Positions 26,757 to 40,118 of a stretch of 64,000 nt of DNA are shown here, piece by piece. A program made the translations under genes and the position numbers. The stretch's first letter is position 1. Each line of letters begins with the position of its first letter. The notes under the pieces are model-generated. The model was given only the letters and a program-made list of their open reading frames with translations, did no database searches and was not told the origin of the DNA. This DNA comes from Hydrogenophilales bacterium 28-61-23 (GTDB lineage Bacteria > Pseudomonadota > Gammaproteobacteria > Burkholderiales > Thiobacillaceae): contig NCGJ01000003.1 of the NCBI GenBank assembly GCA_002281555.1, forward strand, positions 1 through 64,000, written 5' to 3'.

Positions 26757-28292
26757 ATGAACCTGCTCAGAGCCCTTGCCGCGGTCAGCTCGATGACCCT
26801 GCTGTCCCGAATTCTAGGCTTTGCGCGTGACGCGATCATCGCGCGTGTTTTTGGCGCCGGCGCGGCGACGGACGCGTTCTTCGTCGCCTTCAAGCTGCCC
26901 AATCTGCTTCGCCGCCTGTTTGCCGAGGGCGCTTTTTCACAGGCTTTCGTGCCGATTCTGGCGGAATACAAGAATCAGCGCGGCGAAGAGGCCACGCGCA
27001 TTCTGGTCAGTCGGGTCGCAAGCGTCCTGTTTGTCGCGGTCGCCTGCGTCGCCGCGCTCGGGATCATCGGCGCGCCACTGATCGTGCTGATTTCCGCGCC
27101 CGGTTTCAGCGCAAATCCGGAGAAGTTCCAACTGACCGTCGAACTGACCCGCATCGTCTTTCCCTACATCCTGTTCATGTCGCTGGTCGCCTTCGCCGGC
27201 GGCATTCTGAACACCTTCAGCCGCTTCATGGTGCCAGCGTTCACGCCGGTTTTATTGAACGTGGCGATGATACTGGCGGCCGCGGTCGCCGCGCCCTACT
27301 TCGACCCACCGGTACTGGCGCTGGGCTGGGGCGCTTTCATCGGCGGTGTGCTGCAACTTGGCTTGCAGATTCCCGCCCTGAAGCGGCTCGGTTTTCTGCC
27401 TCGTTGGGATTGGGCGCCGCGTGACGAGGGCGTGCGGCGCATTCTTTATCTGATGGGCCCGGCGGCGTTCGGCGTCTCGATCGCGCAAATCTCGTTGCTG
27501 ATCAACACCATATTCGCCTCCTTCCTCGCCACCGGCAGCGTGTCCTGGCTGTATTACGCCGATCGCCTGATGGAATTCCCCACCGGCATGCTCGGCGTCG
27601 CGCTGGGCACCATCCTGCTGCCCTCACTGGCCAAGCATTACGCCGACAACGACCCGACCGAATATTCGCGCCTGCTCGACTGGGGCTTGCGCATGACCCT
27701 GATGCTGGCGGCGCCGGCTGCCGTCGGCCTTGGCATCCTGGCGGTTCCGCTGATCGCCACCCTCTTCCTCTATGGAGAATTCACCCCGCACGACCTGGCA
27801 ATGACCCGCTGGGCGCTGGTGGCATACAGCATCGGCTTGGTCGGACTGATCCTGGTGAAAGTGCTCGCGCCCGGCTTTTACGCCCGCCAGAACATCAAGA
27901 CCCCGGTCAAGATCGCCGTCTTCACCCTGCTCGCCACCCAGGCCATGAACCTGGCCTTCATCGGGCCGCTGCAACACGCCGGCTTGGCGTTGTCTATCGG
28001 CCTGGGCGCCTGCCTCAACGCCGGCATCCTGTTTTACAAGTTGCGCAAACAAGAAATTTTCCAGCCGCAACCCGGCTGGCTCGGTTACAGCCTCAAACTG
28101 TTCGCCGCGCTGGCCGTTATGGGTGTATTACTTTGGTTAGGAGTCGGCCAAGACAGGCTATGGATTCAATATGACTTTTCGCAACGCATCCTGCATCTCG
28201 CCGCGCTGGTCGCGGGTGGAGCTTGTGCGTACTTCGCAACGCTATGGCTGCTGGGTTTTCGGCTGCATCAATTCAAGCGACGGACAGCCTGA
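26757..28292 (+). CDS. murJ: Lipid II flippase MurJ
   Basis: The 511-aa integral membrane protein begins [20 protein letters not shown], then [20 protein letters not shown] and [20 protein letters not shown], the MurJ/MviN signature. About fourteen hydrophobic helices follow. It moves lipid II across the inner membrane for peptidoglycan synthesis. Start at 26757; the upstream in-frame extension to 26646 covers the divergent promoter of rpsT. The GGDEF-EAL gene follows after 24 bases. Confidence 0.96.
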   Translation: MNLLRALAAVSSMTLLSRILGFARDAIIARVFGAGAATDAFFVAFKLPNLLRRLFAEGAFSQAFVPILAEYKNQRGEEATRILVSRVASVLFVAVACVAALGIIGAPLIVLISAPGFSANPEKFQLTVELTRIVFPYILFMSLVAFAGGILNTFSRFMVPAFTPVLLNVAMILAAAVAAPYFDPPVLALGWGAFIGGVLQLGLQIPALKRLGFLPRWDWAPRDEGVRRILYLMGPAAFGVSIAQISLLINTIFASFLATGSVSWLYYADRLMEFPTGMLGVALGTILLPSLAKHYADNDPTEYSRLLDWGLRMTLMLAAPAAVGLGILAVPLIATLFLYGEFTPHDLAMTRWALVAYSIGLVGLILVKVLAPGFYARQNIKTPVKIAVFTLLATQAMNLAFIGPLQHAGLALSIGLGACLNAGILFYKLRKQEIFQPQPGWLGYSLKLFAALAVMGVLLWLGVGQDRLWIQYDFSQRILHLAALVAGGACAYFATLWLLGFRLHQFKRRTA

Positions 28293-28316
28293 GCAGGCTT
28301 GTCGCCAAAATACACG

Positions 28317-31300
28317 ATGAACCGGACGCGCCCGGCTCCGCGCCTTACCCCTTATCTGTGGGTCGCAACTACAGCCTTGATCGGTTTGTTGTTATCGGGC
28401 GGCGCCTACTATTACACCCAGAAACTCGAGGAAGCGCGGCTCCGGGCGCATTTTGCATATCTGGTTCATGATCGAGTCTTGCGCTCGCAGAACCATCTGG
28501 ATCAAGCGCTTCAGGTATTAACCAGCGCGCAAGGGCTGTTCGATGCGACCGAACAGGTCACACGCAAAGAGTTTGAGCTCATGGTTGCACCTGCGCTGGC
28601 GAGGCATCCCGAGATCATGGCGATCAACTGGGCGCCACGCGTGCTCGGCGCGGAACGCGAACAGTTCGAGCATGACCTGCGCACGCAAGGCAAAGGCGGG
28701 CTGGGAATTTGCGATGTCACGCCGGATGCCAGTCAGGCGCGCAAGGCGGGTGAACGCCCCGAATACTTCCCGGTACTTTTCAGCGAGCCCTCGGCGAGAA
28801 ACCATGCGGCCATCGGCATGGACCCCTATGCCGATCCCGAGAATCGGGCCGCCATGAATACGGCGATGCGCAAGGGAATTCAGTGGAGCACGCCCCCCTT
28901 CGCTATCGTTCAAGCCCCACACGGCCCCTTGGCCGTTGCCATTTATCAGCCGGTTTATCGGCGCAATATGCCCGTCTCCACGCCAGACGCACGGCAAGCC
29001 GCCCTGCGCGGGTTCCTGATTTTGTTGCTGCGGCCGGGTCCATCGCTTGAGGCGGCGGTTTTTCGCCCGACCCCGATCGATTTGCATGCCCGCCTGCTCG
29101 ACCCCAATCATCGCCAGCCGCTGATCCATCAATTTTCCAGCCGCCTGCCAGACGCGACGATTCAGCCGGGTGAGACGCTGCATGGCGATTATTCGCTCGC
29201 CTTGCCCGGGCGAAACTGGATACTGCAAGTTACCGCGACGCGCGGCTTCCGCAATCGGGCGGGTAGCAACGAACCCATGACGGTCCTGCTTGCCGGCCTA
29301 TCGTTGAGCGGCTTGATCTGCCTGTTGGTCTGGATGCGTAGCCGCCAAACTCTGCAACAGAAAAAGATCGAATTCGCCCTGTTTGAAAGCGAAAGCCGCT
29401 TCCGGCAACTGGCCGACAACCTCGATACCGTGTTCTGGATCAACACGCCGGACTGGCAACACGTGCTCTACATCAGCCCCGCCTACGAGCGGATCTGGGG
29501 GCGCAGCGCCGAAAGCCTTTACCAGCGCGGCATGGACTGGTTCGACGCGGTGCTGGAAGAAGATCGGCCGGCCATACTGGAAAGACTGCCCGACACGGCC
29601 GGCGCGGATTGGCAGACCATCGAATTCCCGCCCTACCGCATCCGCCGCCCGGACGGCGGCATTCGCTGGATATCGGCGCGCGCCTTCCCTATCCGTGACG
29701 AACAGGGCCGGGTGAACCGTGTCGCGGGCATCGCCGAAGACATCAGTGAACGCCAATCGCACCAGCAGCATCTGGAAGAGATGGCGCATTACGACCCGCT
29801 GACCCATCTGCCGAACCGTCTCCTGCTCGCCGACCGCATGCATCTGGCACTGGCGCACAGCCGCCGCACCGGCCAGTTGCTGGCTGTCTGCATGCTCGAT
29901 CTGGATGGTTTCAAGCCGGTCAACGACAAATTCGGACACGAAATCGGCGATCAGTTGCTGATCGAAGTCGCCCGGCGTTTGCTGGGCGGTGTACGCGGCG
30001 GCGACACCGTGGCCAGGCTGGGCGGTGACGAATTCGTGATTCTGTTGGGCGCCTTGAACAACGTGAAGGAAATGGAAGAAGCGCTGACTCGCCTGTTACA
30101 GGTCGTCGCCTTGCCCTATGCCCTGGTCGACCAGCCCATCAACATCTCCGCCAGCGTCGGCGTCACGATCTATCCCAGCGACAGCAGCGATGCCGACACG
30201 CTGTTGCGGCACGCCGATCACGCCATGTACCTGGCCAAGCAAGCCGGCAAGAACCGCTATCACCAGTTCAATCCGGTGCTGGAAGAACGCGCACGCGACA
30301 ACCGCGCCGTTCTGGGCCTGATCGGCAACGCGGTCGAGAACAACCAGTTGCGCCTGTTCTACCAGCCCATCGTCGATTGCCGACGCGGATTGGTGATCGG
30401 CATGGAAGCCCTGCTGCGATGGGATCACCCCATTCTCGGCCTGATGGAACCGGCCGAATTCCTGCCCCTGGTCGATGGCGACGACGACCTCGCGCGCAGC
30501 GTCGGCGCCTGGATATTGCGCAATGCGATCCAGCAGGCGGATGACTGGCGCCAGGCCGGGCTCGACGTCCCGGTCAGCGTCAACACCTTCGTCCAGCAAC
30601 TGCGCGATGCGCGCTTTCCGGAACTAGTGCGGGACTTGCTCGCGCAACATCCCGACCTGCCCGCCAGCCGACTGAGCATCGAAATCCTGGAAAACACCGC
30701 GCTGGACGATTTCACCAGCGTGACCCGCCTGATCCGCATTTGCTCCAGCCTGGGTGTGCGCTTCGCCCTGGACGATTTCGGCACCGGCTTCTCCTCCCTC
30801 GCCTATTTGCGCCGGCTGCCCGTCGATACGCTAAAAATCGACCAATCCTTCGTCGGCGACATGTTGCAGAACCCGGACGACCTGGCCATCGTCGAAAGCG
30901 TGATCGGCCTCGGCGCCGCATTCCGCCGCCAGGTCATCGCCGAAGGCGTCGAATCCGCCGACCACGTGCTGATGCTGATGGAAATGGGCTGTTATCGAGT
31001 CCAGGGCTATGGCATCGCCAAGCCGATGCCGGCGGAAGAAGTCCTGGCCTGGACATACAATTTCCAGCCTGATCCACGCTGGCATGAACATGCCAACCTG
31101 CGCCTGTCGCGGGATGATTTTCAGTTGGTGCTAGCCGAGGTCAATCACCGGCACTGGCTGACCAGCCTGCAAAACTGGATGCGTCAGCCCCCCGATCAAC
31201 GAAACCCGCCACCGCCGCTAAATGAGCACGAATGCAATTTCGGCCACTGGTATTACGGCGAAGGTGCAAGCCGCTATGGTCACATGCCAGAATTCCGCAC

Positions 31301-31481
31301 CGCGGAAGCCCTGCATGAACAAGTCCACCGCCTGGAGCAAAAACTGGTGCGGCAGACCGAAGCCGGCGAAGTGGCCTTGAGCCGAGAGACCGCGACCGAA
31401 CTCATGACCCGCTCGGAATCGTTCCGCGACACCCTGATCAAAATACGCAGCGCCGTAAAACACATCGATGCCGGCCAATAG
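28317..31481 (+). CDS. Membrane GGDEF-EAL protein with CHASE, PAS and C-terminal CZB zinc domains
   Basis: The 1054-aa protein is a cyclic di-GMP enzyme of the inner membrane. In order it has a TM helix (about 14-34), a periplasmic CHASE-type sensor (about 45-315), a TM helix (about 322-340), a PAS domain (about 360-480), a GGDEF domain with an intact GGDEF site at 569-573, an EAL domain with the EAL motif at 697-699, and a C-terminal CZB-like domain. Likely zinc ligands are H944, C973, H1000 and H1004 (CNFGHWYYGEG). Both catalytic motifs look intact, so it may make or degrade c-di-GMP under sensor control. Start at 28317; a TTG six codons earlier is possible. A hemerythrin gene follows after 36 bases. 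Confidence 0.92.
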   Translation: MNRTRPAPRLTPYLWVATTALIGLLLSGGAYYYTQKLEEARLRAHFAYLVHDRVLRSQNHLDQALQVLTSAQGLFDATEQVTRKEFELMVAPALARHPEIMAINWAPRVLGAEREQFEHDLRTQGKGGLGICDVTPDASQARKAGERPEYFPVLFSEPSARNHAAIGMDPYADPENRAAMNTAMRKGIQWSTPPFAIVQAPHGPLAVAIYQPVYRRNMPVSTPDARQAALRGFLILLLRPGPSLEAAVFRPTPIDLHARLLDPNHRQPLIHQFSSRLPDATIQPGETLHGDYSLALPGRNWILQVTATRGFRNRAGSNEPMTVLLAGLSLSGLICLLVWMRSRQTLQQKKIEFALFESESRFRQLADNLDTVFWINTPDWQHVLYISPAYERIWGRSAESLYQRGMDWFDAVLEEDRPAILERLPDTAGADWQTIEFPPYRIRRPDGGIRWISARAFPIRDEQGRVNRVAGIAEDISERQSHQQHLEEMAHYDPLTHLPNRLLLADRMHLALAHSRRTGQLLAVCMLDLDGFKPVNDKFGHEIGDQLLIEVARRLLGGVRGGDTVARLGGDEFVILLGALNNVKEMEEALTRLLQVVALPYALVDQPINISASVGVTIYPSDSSDADTLLRHADHAMYLAKQAGKNRYHQFNPVLEERARDNRAVLGLIGNAVENNQLRLFYQPIVDCRRGLVIGMEALLRWDHPILGLMEPAEFLPLVDGDDDLARSVGAWILRNAIQQADDWRQAGLDVPVSVNTFVQQLRDARFPELVRDLLAQHPDLPASRLSIEILENTALDDFTSVTRLIRICSSLGVRFALDDFGTGFSSLAYLRRLPVDTLKIDQSFVGDMLQNPDDLAIVESVIGLGAAFRRQVIAEGVESADHVLMLMEMGCYRVQGYGIAKPMPAEEVLAWTYNFQPDPRWHEHANLRLSRDDFQLVLAEVNHRHWLTSLQNWMRQPPDQRNPPPPLNEHECNFGHWYYGEGASRYGHMPEFRTAEALHEQVHRLEQKLVRQTEAGEVALSRETATELMTRSESFRDTLIKIRSAVKHIDAGQ

Positions 31482-31517
31482 TTTGTTGCCAACAGGCTCT
31501 CATTTCAGGAACCCCTC

Positions 31518-31958
31518 ATGATCGATCACGAACCCATCGTCTGGAACGACAGCTTCATCACCGGCATCGAGCGTATCGACGAACAACACAAGGTACTGGT
31601 CAACACACTTAACGAAGCCAACACCCGCCTCGCGGCCAGGGTCACCCGCGATCTGCTGGAGCAGATCACGCGCGACCTGCTCAGTTACGCCATCTACCAT
31701 TTCGAAACCGAAGAAACCTTGATGAAGGAATACAACTACGCCGGTCTGTCCGCGGCCGACGATGAAAAGCACCATCGGGAACACCGCGCTTTCTCGCAAC
31801 AGGTCGTCGCGCTGCGCGAAAACCTGCGTAACGGCCATCTGGTCACGCGGGAAGAACTGCTATCCTTTCTGAACAACTGGCTGGTCAACCACATCCTGTT
31901 TACCGACAAACGGTTTGGCGAATTCCTGAACAGTCACGGCTATAGCGCCCAAGGCTGA
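31518..31958 (+). CDS. Bacteriohemerythrin
   Basis: The 146-aa protein has the hemerythrin di-iron ligand pattern: H in RIDEQHKVLV, H and E in YHFETEETLMKEY, H-x3-H in KHHREHRAF, and H and D in NHILFTDKRF. Such proteins bind O2 reversibly and serve as carriers or sensors. It is 36 bases after the GGDEF-EAL gene on the same strand, so it may share its transcript and provide an oxygen- or iron-related input. Confidence 0.93.
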   Translation: MIDHEPIVWNDSFITGIERIDEQHKVLVNTLNEANTRLAARVTRDLLEQITRDLLSYAIYHFETEETLMKEYNYAGLSAADDEKHHREHRAFSQQVVALRENLRNGHLVTREELLSFLNNWLVNHILFTDKRFGEFLNSHGYSAQG

Positions 31959-32061
31959 ATGCCGTTGGCCGAAGTCGATTTGGCAGCTGCCTGGCATACA
32001 CATGGACGCTGTATCCCGCGAACCGCTAAAATCCGCGCCTTTTCAAAGAGATACCCGCGCC

Positions 32062-33024
32062 ATGCTGATGACCCACGGCTGGTTTGGTACGCAAACCCGT
32101 ACATCCCGGCCAGCCAACCGCCCCAACGCGGTCACCATCGGCAATTTCGATGGCATCCATCTCGGCCATCAAGCCATGCTGGCGCGGCTGACCGCGCGCG
32201 CGGCATCGGTCGGCGCGGCCCCCGCGGTACTGACTTTCGAACCGCACCCGCGCGAAATCTTCACGCCGGCATCGGCCCCCACCCGCCTCACTTCGCTGCG
32301 CGAAAAGCTGGAAATCCTGCGTAGCCTCGGCGTGGCGCATGTGCATGTCTGCCGCTTCAGCAAACCGTTCGCCGCGCTGTCGGCCGATGAATTCGTGCAA
32401 CAAATCCTGGTGCGGGGCCTGAACGCCCGCTATGTGCTGGTCGGCGACGATTTCCGTTTCGGCGCAAAACGCGCCGGCGATTTCGCCTTGCTGCAACGAC
32501 TCGGCCAGGCGCACGGCTTCGAGGCCGAGGCGCTGCACACGGTCGAAGCCGCCGGCCAGCGCGCCTCCTCGACCGCCGTGCGCGAAGCGCTGGCGGAGGG
32601 CGACATGGCGATGGCGGCGCAACTGCTGGGCCGGCCGTATTCGATTTCCGGCCGCGTCGTCGGCGGCGATCAGCTCGGCCGCAAGATCGGCTACCCCACC
32701 GCGAACATCCAGCTCAAGCACAACAAACCGCCGGTCAAAGGCATATTCGCGGTGCGCGTGCAGGGCCTGGAACAACCCGACTGGCCCGGCGTGGCCAGCC
32801 TGGGCACGCGTCCAACCGTGCATGCCAACGGCCGCCCGACGCTGGAAGTGCATCTGTTCAACTTCGACCGCAGCATCTATCGCCAACACTTGCGCGTGGA
32901 GTTTTTGCACAAGCTGCGCGACGAAGCCAAATTTCCCGATCTCGATACGCTGATCGCGCAGATCGACCTCGACGCGCGGCAAGCGCGGGAATTATTGAAT
33001 GTTGAACTTCGTGGGATGGGTTGA
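32062..33024 (+). CDS. ribF: Riboflavin kinase/FAD synthetase
   Basis: The 320-aa bifunctional enzyme phosphorylates riboflavin to FMN and adenylylates FMN to FAD. The FAD synthetase domain shows AVTIGNFDGIHLGHQAML and FEPHPREIF. The C-terminal kinase domain shows GRPYSISGRVVGGDQLGR followed by IGYPTANI. The start is placed at 32062 (ATG, with another ATG two codons on); the upstream frame to 32002 has no similarity. It heads the ribF-ileS-lspA-fkpB-ispH series. Confidence 0.95.
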   Translation: MLMTHGWFGTQTRTSRPANRPNAVTIGNFDGIHLGHQAMLARLTARAASVGAAPAVLTFEPHPREIFTPASAPTRLTSLREKLEILRSLGVAHVHVCRFSKPFAALSADEFVQQILVRGLNARYVLVGDDFRFGAKRAGDFALLQRLGQAHGFEAEALHTVEAAGQRASSTAVREALAEGDMAMAAQLLGRPYSISGRVVGGDQLGRKIGYPTANIQLKHNKPPVKGIFAVRVQGLEQPDWPGVASLGTRPTVHANGRPTLEVHLFNFDRSIYRQHLRVEFLHKLRDEAKFPDLDTLIAQIDLDARQARELLNVELRGMG

Positions 33025-33094
33025 GCGCATGCGAAACCCATCTCTCCACTCATCCCCGCCCTGCTGATGGGTTTCGCTAACGCTCAACCCATCC
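33014..33094. repeat. Interrupted inverted repeat between ribF and ileS
   Basis: The left arm 33014-33042 pairs with 33066-33094 (14 + 12 perfect base pairs with a 3-base mismatch between). The arm core is GGATGGGTTGAGCG. The left arm overlaps the last codons of ribF. It is a hairpin of the type often scattered between proteobacterial genes. No T tract follows, so it is probably not a simple terminator. Confidence 0.7.
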
Positions 33095-33110
33095 TACCCG
33101 TTGATCGACC

Positions 33111-35888
33111 ATGCCCGACTACAAAGACACCCTAAATCTGCCCGACACCCCGTTCCCGATGCGCGGCGATCTCGCCAAGCGTGAGCCGGGCTGGGTCAAA
33201 CAATGGCAGGAGCAAAAACGCTACGAGCGGATCCGCGCAGCCAGCGCCGGCCGGCCGAAATTCATCCTGCACGACGGCCCACCCTACGCCAACGGCGACA
33301 TCCACATCGGCCACGCGGTGAACAAGATCCTGAAGGACATCATCGTCAAGACCAAGACACTGGACGGCTACGACGCGCCCTACGTGCCAGGCTGGGATTG
33401 CCACGGCCTGCCGATCGAGCTGGTGGTCGAGAAGGCGCATGGCAAGGACATCCCGCCGGCGAAATTCCGCGAACTGTGCCGCGAATACGCCGCCAGCCAG
33501 GTCGAGCGCCAGAAGGCCGATTTCATCCGCCTGGGCGTGCTGGGCGACTGGAATCATCCCTACCTGACCATGGACTTCCAGTTCGAGGCGGACATCATTC
33601 GCCAGCTCGGCATCATCCAGGCCAACGGCCACCTGTATCTGGGCGCCAAGCCGGTGCACTGGTGCGTCGATTGCGGTTCCGCGCTGGCCGAAGCGGAAGT
33701 GGAATACGAGGACAAGAATTCGCCGGCCATCGACGTCGCCTTCCCGGTCGCCGACCTGGTCGATCTGGCCAAGCGCCTGGGCATTGAAGCTATCGAAGGC
33801 CCTGCCTACGCGGTGATCTGGACCACGACGCCGTGGACGCTGCCGGCCAACCGGGCGGTGGCGGTGCATCCCGAGTTCATCTACGACCTGATCCGCACAC
33901 CGAAAGGCCTGCTGATCGTGGCGCGCGACCTGGCCGAATCCGCCATCCAGCGTTACGGTTTCGAGGCGGTGGAAACCGTCGCCCAGGTTGCCGGCGCGGC
34001 ACTGGAAGGCCTGCGCCTGCAGCACCCCTTCTACGACTACGAAGTGCCGCTGATCCTGGCCGATTACGTGACCACCGAAGCCGGCGTCGGCCTGGTTCAC
34101 ATCGCGCCCGGCCACGGCCACGACGACTACATCGCCGGCCTGAAATACGGCCTCGAAGTCGCCAACCCGGTCGGCGACGACGGCAAGTTCTACGCCGACA
34201 CGCCCCTCGTAGGCGGCCTCTCGGTATGGGACGGCAACAAGAAGGTCATGGAAACATTGACCGAGAACGGCCATCTGCTGGCGCAGGCGCGTCTGACACA
34301 CAGCTACCCGCATTGCTGGCGGCACAAGACGCCGATCATCTTCCGCGCCACGCGGCAGTGGTTCATCGGCATGGACAAGATGGGCCTGCGTGAAAAGGCG
34401 ATGCACGCGGTCGAGAACACCGAGTTCTTCCCGGCCTGGGGTCGCGCGCGGCTGGAGGCGATGATGAAGAGCCGGCCGGACTGGTGCGTCTCGCGCCAGC
34501 GCAACTGGGGCGTGCCGATCGCCTTCTTCATGCACAAGACCACCGGCGAACTGCATCCACGCTCGGCCGAACTGCTGGAACAAGTCGCCAAACTGGTCGA
34601 ACAACGCGGCATCGAAGCCTGGTTCAGCCTCGACCCCGTCGAACTGCTGGGCGAGGGTGACCAAGGCGCCGAACACTATGTCAAGAACAAGGACACGCTC
34701 GATGTCTGGTTCGATTCCGGCGTCACCCACGCCTGCCTGCTGAAGGAACGCGAAGGCCTGGCGCACCCGGCCGACCTGTATCTGGAAGGTTCCGACCAGC
34801 ATCGCGGCTGGTTCCAGTCCAGCTTGCTGACCGGCTGCGCCAGCGACGGCCACGCGCCGTACAAGGCCTTGCTGACGCACGGTTTCGTGGTCGACGCCAA
34901 GGGCCACAAGATGTCCAAATCGAAGGGCAACGTGGTCGCGCCGCAGAAGGTGATGGACACCTACGGCGCCGACATCCTGCGCCTGTGGGTGGCGAGCACC
35001 GATTACTCGGGCGAGCTGACCATTTCCGATGAAATTCTGAAACGCTCGGTCGACGGCTACCGGCGCATCCGCAACACGCTGCGCTTCCTGCTCGCCAATA
35101 CCGCCGACTTCGATATTGAACGCAACGCCGTCCCGGTCAGGGACTGGCTGGAAATAGACCGCTACGCGCTGGCGGTAACGCGAGAAATGCAGAGCACGGT
35201 GCTGGCGGAGTTCAACGCCTACAGCTTCCACACCGCAATCCAGCGCCTGCACGGCTTCTGCTCGGAAGACCTGGGCGCGTTCTATCTCGACGTGCTGAAG
35301 GACCGCCTCTACACCAGCGGCGCGAATTCAACCGTTCGCCGCGCCGCGCAGACCACGCTCTGGCACATCCTGCAAACGCTGACCAAGCTGCTGGCGCCGG
35401 TGCTGTCGTTCACCGCCGAGGAAATCTGGCAGTTGGTTGGCAAACAACAGGTCGGCAAGTCGGACAGCGTCTTTCTGGAACAGTGGCACGCCCTGCCCGC
35501 TCAAGAAGGCGAAGCCGATCTGCTCGCGCGCTGGGGCCGTCTGCGCGAACTGCGCGCGCTGACCACCAAGCGCATCGAAGAACTGCGCGTCGCCGGCTCG
35601 GTCGGTTCGTCCTTGCAGGCCGAGGTCACCCTGCAGGCCGCGGGCGACGATTTCGATCTGCTCACCGGTCTGGGTGACGACCTCCGCTTCGTGCTGATCA
35701 CCTCCGCCGCGCGGGTGGAGAAAACCGATGGTGAAACCCGGGTCGAGGCCGCCGCTTCCAGCCATGAGAAATGCGAACGTTGCTGGCATTACCGCGCCGA
35801 TGTGAGCGCGGATAGCGCGCATCCGGGCCTGTGCGGACGTTGCGTCAGCAACCTGCATGGCGATGGCGAGGTGCGTCGGCATGCGTGA
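33111..35888 (+). CDS. ileS: Isoleucyl-tRNA synthetase
   Basis: The 925-aa class I enzyme charges tRNA-Ile in the cytosol. It has the HIGH motif ([12 protein letters not shown]), the KMSKS loop (GHKMSKSKG), and [13 protein letters not shown]. The C-terminal zinc finger has two cysteine pairs, [10 protein letters not shown] and CGRCVSNL. Length is that of the bacterial type. The last bases overlap the lspA start, the usual ileS-lspA arrangement. Confidence 0.98.
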   Translation: MPDYKDTLNLPDTPFPMRGDLAKREPGWVKQWQEQKRYERIRAASAGRPKFILHDGPPYANGDIHIGHAVNKILKDIIVKTKTLDGYDAPYVPGWDCHGLPIELVVEKAHGKDIPPAKFRELCREYAASQVERQKADFIRLGVLGDWNHPYLTMDFQFEADIIRQLGIIQANGHLYLGAKPVHWCVDCGSALAEAEVEYEDKNSPAIDVAFPVADLVDLAKRLGIEAIEGPAYAVIWTTTPWTLPANRAVAVHPEFIYDLIRTPKGLLIVARDLAESAIQRYGFEAVETVAQVAGAALEGLRLQHPFYDYEVPLILADYVTTEAGVGLVHIAPGHGHDDYIAGLKYGLEVANPVGDDGKFYADTPLVGGLSVWDGNKKVMETLTENGHLLAQARLTHSYPHCWRHKTPIIFRATRQWFIGMDKMGLREKAMHAVENTEFFPAWGRARLEAMMKSRPDWCVSRQRNWGVPIAFFMHKTTGELHPRSAELLEQVAKLVEQRGIEAWFSLDPVELLGEGDQGAEHYVKNKDTLDVWFDSGVTHACLLKEREGLAHPADLYLEGSDQHRGWFQSSLLTGCASDGHAPYKALLTHGFVVDAKGHKMSKSKGNVVAPQKVMDTYGADILRLWVASTDYSGELTISDEILKRSVDGYRRIRNTLRFLLANTADFDIERNAVPVRDWLEIDRYALAVTREMQSTVLAEFNAYSFHTAIQRLHGFCSEDLGAFYLDVLKDRLYTSGANSTVRRAAQTTLWHILQTLTKLLAPVLSFTAEEIWQLVGKQQVGKSDSVFLEQWHALPAQEGEADLLARWGRLRELRALTTKRIEELRVAGSVGSSLQAEVTLQAAGDDFDLLTGLGDDLRFVLITSAARVEKTDGETRVEAAASSHEKCERCWHYRADVSADSAHPGLCGRCVSNLHGDGEVRRHA

Positions 35889-36375
35889 AAAACACAACGA
35901 CGCGCGCGCCTGGATCTGGTTGTCCGCGCTGGTTTTACTGGTCGACCAGATCACCAAACTGGCGGTGGTCAACAACCTGCGGGCCTATGTCGACGTCATT
36001 CCGGTCACCGGCTTCTTCAATCTGGTTCACGTGCACAACACCGGCGCGGCATTCAGCCTGTTCGCCGACCAACCGGGCTGGCAGCGCGGTTTTTTCGTCG
36101 CTGTGGCGCTGATCGCCTCCGGCGTCATCCTGTATTTGCTACGCAAGACCGCGGGCCGGCGCATGTTCAGCGCGGCGCTGGCGCTGATCCTCGGCGGCGC
36201 GATCGGCAATGTTTACGACCGGATCGCCTACGGCCATGTCATCGACTTCCTCGATGTTTTCGTCGGCGGCTGGCATTGGCCCGCGTTCAACGTCGCGGAT
36301 TCGGCCATCACGCTCGGCGCGGCCATGCTGATTCTGGATGGTCTGCGCAAACCGCATATCGACGAGCAGGCGTGA
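35881..36375 (+). CDS. lspA: Lipoprotein signal peptidase
   Basis: The 164-aa inner-membrane aspartyl protease removes signal peptides from prolipoproteins. Four membrane helices are visible, with the family motifs LVDQITKL, the [10 protein letters not shown] block, [21 protein letters not shown] and FNVADSAI. The catalytic aspartates lie in the last two. Start at 35881 overlaps the end of ileS by 8 bases; an upstream in-frame ATG at 35857 is inside ileS. Confidence 0.96.
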   Translation: MREKHNDARAWIWLSALVLLVDQITKLAVVNNLRAYVDVIPVTGFFNLVHVHNTGAAFSLFADQPGWQRGFFVAVALIASGVILYLLRKTAGRRMFSAALALILGGAIGNVYDRIAYGHVIDFLDVFVGGWHWPAFNVADSAITLGAAMLILDGLRKPHIDEQA

Positions 36376-36385
36376 GCGCCAGCGC

Positions 36386-36826
36386 ATGAACGACACGCGC
36401 GCACTGAGGATTGGCGACCGGGTCACCCTGCACTACCGGCTGGCCTGCAACGGCGAGGAAATCGCCAATACGTTCACGACGGAGCCCGCAACCTTCCAGT
36501 TCGGCCAGGGCGATATCGACCCGCGCCTGGAAGCGCTGCTCATGGGACTGCAAGCCGGCGATCACCGCATCTACGAACTCGAACCGGGCGCGGCCTTCGG
36601 CGACCATGATGCCGGCATGGTGCATGAACTGCCACGCGGCGATTTTGGCGCCGACATTGCGTTGATCCCCGGCCACGAGGTGGAATTCAGCCTGCCCAAT
36701 GGACAAACGCTGCATGGCATCATTCGCGGCTTCTCGCCAGATAACGTGGAAGTCGATTTCAATCACCCATTGGCCGGACTGCCGGTGCGGTTCGAAGTCA
36801 AAATACTCGCCATTCAATCGGATTAA
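36386..36826 (+). CDS. fkpB: FKBP-type peptidyl-prolyl isomerase (SlpA/FkpB type)
   Basis: The 146-aa protein has the SlpA-type FKBP layout: [23 protein letters not shown] and [21 protein letters not shown] at the start. An inserted chaperone flap follows ([19 protein letters not shown]), then [18 protein letters not shown]. It should catalyse prolyl isomerisation and act as a folding helper in the cytosol. It sits between lspA and ispH, the standard enterobacterial and betaproteobacterial order. Confidence 0.92.
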   Translation: MNDTRALRIGDRVTLHYRLACNGEEIANTFTTEPATFQFGQGDIDPRLEALLMGLQAGDHRIYELEPGAAFGDHDAGMVHELPRGDFGADIALIPGHEVEFSLPNGQTLHGIIRGFSPDNVEVDFNHPLAGLPVRFEVKILAIQSD

Positions 36827-36830
36827 CGCC

Positions 36831-37760
36831 ATGCAACAAACCATCCTGCTCGCCAATCCGCGCGGCTTCTGTGCCGGCGTCGACCGCGCCATCGCCATCG
36901 TCGAACAGGCCTTGAAGAAGTTCGGTGCGCCGATCTATGTGCGGCATGAAGTCGTGCATAACAAATTCGTGGTCGACAACCTGAAGGCGAAGGGCGCGAT
37001 CTTCATCGAGGATCTGAACGAAGCGCCGGTCGGCGCCACGCTGATCTACAGCGCGCATGGCGTGCCGCTTTCGGTGCGCAAGGAAGCGGAACAACGCGGC
37101 CTGAATGTGTTCGACGCGACCTGCCCGCTGGTCACCAAAGTGCATGTGGAAGTGAAGAAAATGCGCGAGGCCGGCCAGGAAATCGTCATGATCGGCCACA
37201 AAGGCCATCCGGAAGTGGAAGGCACCATGGGCCAGTCGCCGGATGGCATGTATCTGGTCGACGACGCCTCCGAGGTCGCGGGCCTGCAAGTGCGCGACCC
37301 CGACAATCTGGCCTATGTCACCCAGACCACGCTGTCGGTCGACGATGCCGCGCGCGTGGTGGCCGCCCTGAAAGCGCGTTTCCCCAACATTCAAGGCCCG
37401 AAAAAGGACGACATCTGCTACGCCACGCAAAACCGCCAGGACGCGGTGAAGAAGCTGGCCGCCGAATGCGATCTGGTCATCGTGGTCGGCTCGCCGAATT
37501 CCTCGAATTCCAATCGCCTGCGCGAAGTTGCCGCGAATGCCGGCATCGCTTCTTACATGGTGGATAACGCGGAAGAACTGCAGGCAGACTGGCTGCGCGG
37601 CAAACACCGGATCGGCGTCACCGCCGGCGCCTCAGCACCCGATGTGCTGGTGCAAGGCGTCATCGACCGCCTGCAAGCGCTGGGCGCCAGTTCAGTCACG
37701 CCGCTGGAAGGGATCGAAGAAACCGTGAACTTTCCGTTGCCGAAAGCGTTGCTGGACTGA
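36831..37760 (+). CDS. ispH: 4-hydroxy-3-methylbut-2-enyl diphosphate reductase
   Basis: The 309-aa iron-sulfur enzyme performs the last step of the MEP isoprenoid pathway, giving IPP and DMAPP. Conserved cysteines are C14 ([12 protein letters not shown]), one in [12 protein letters not shown], and one in [12 protein letters not shown]. The histidine and glutamate motifs ([23 protein letters not shown]) are intact. It starts 4 bases after the fkpB stop and is the last gene of this plus-strand operon. Confidence 0.97.
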   Translation: MQQTILLANPRGFCAGVDRAIAIVEQALKKFGAPIYVRHEVVHNKFVVDNLKAKGAIFIEDLNEAPVGATLIYSAHGVPLSVRKEAEQRGLNVFDATCPLVTKVHVEVKKMREAGQEIVMIGHKGHPEVEGTMGQSPDGMYLVDDASEVAGLQVRDPDNLAYVTQTTLSVDDAARVVAALKARFPNIQGPKKDDICYATQNRQDAVKKLAAECDLVIVVGSPNSSNSNRLREVAANAGIASYMVDNAEELQADWLRGKHRIGVTAGASAPDVLVQGVIDRLQALGASSVTPLEGIEETVNFPLPKALLD

Positions 37761-37761
37761 A

Positions 37762-40043
<2,282 letters not shown>

Positions 40044-40069
40044 TCACAGAAGGGAGGTAGAAGACCAAA

Positions 40070-40098
40070 ACAAAAAAGCCCTATCCGCGGATAGGGCT
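40070..40098 (-). terminator. Rho-independent terminator after rplU-rpmA
   Basis: A perfect 22-base palindrome at 40077-40098 (AGCCCTATCC arm), followed on the minus strand by TTTTTTG. It lies 20 bases after the rpmA stop and before obgE, so obgE is probably reached by readthrough or its own promoter. Confidence 0.85.
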
Positions 40099-40118
40099 CC
40101 TGACTGATTGAAGCGGTA

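Noticed and set aside
33132-35252. 706-aa open frame on the minus strand
   Set aside because: Antisense shadow of ileS, which is clearly the real gene.
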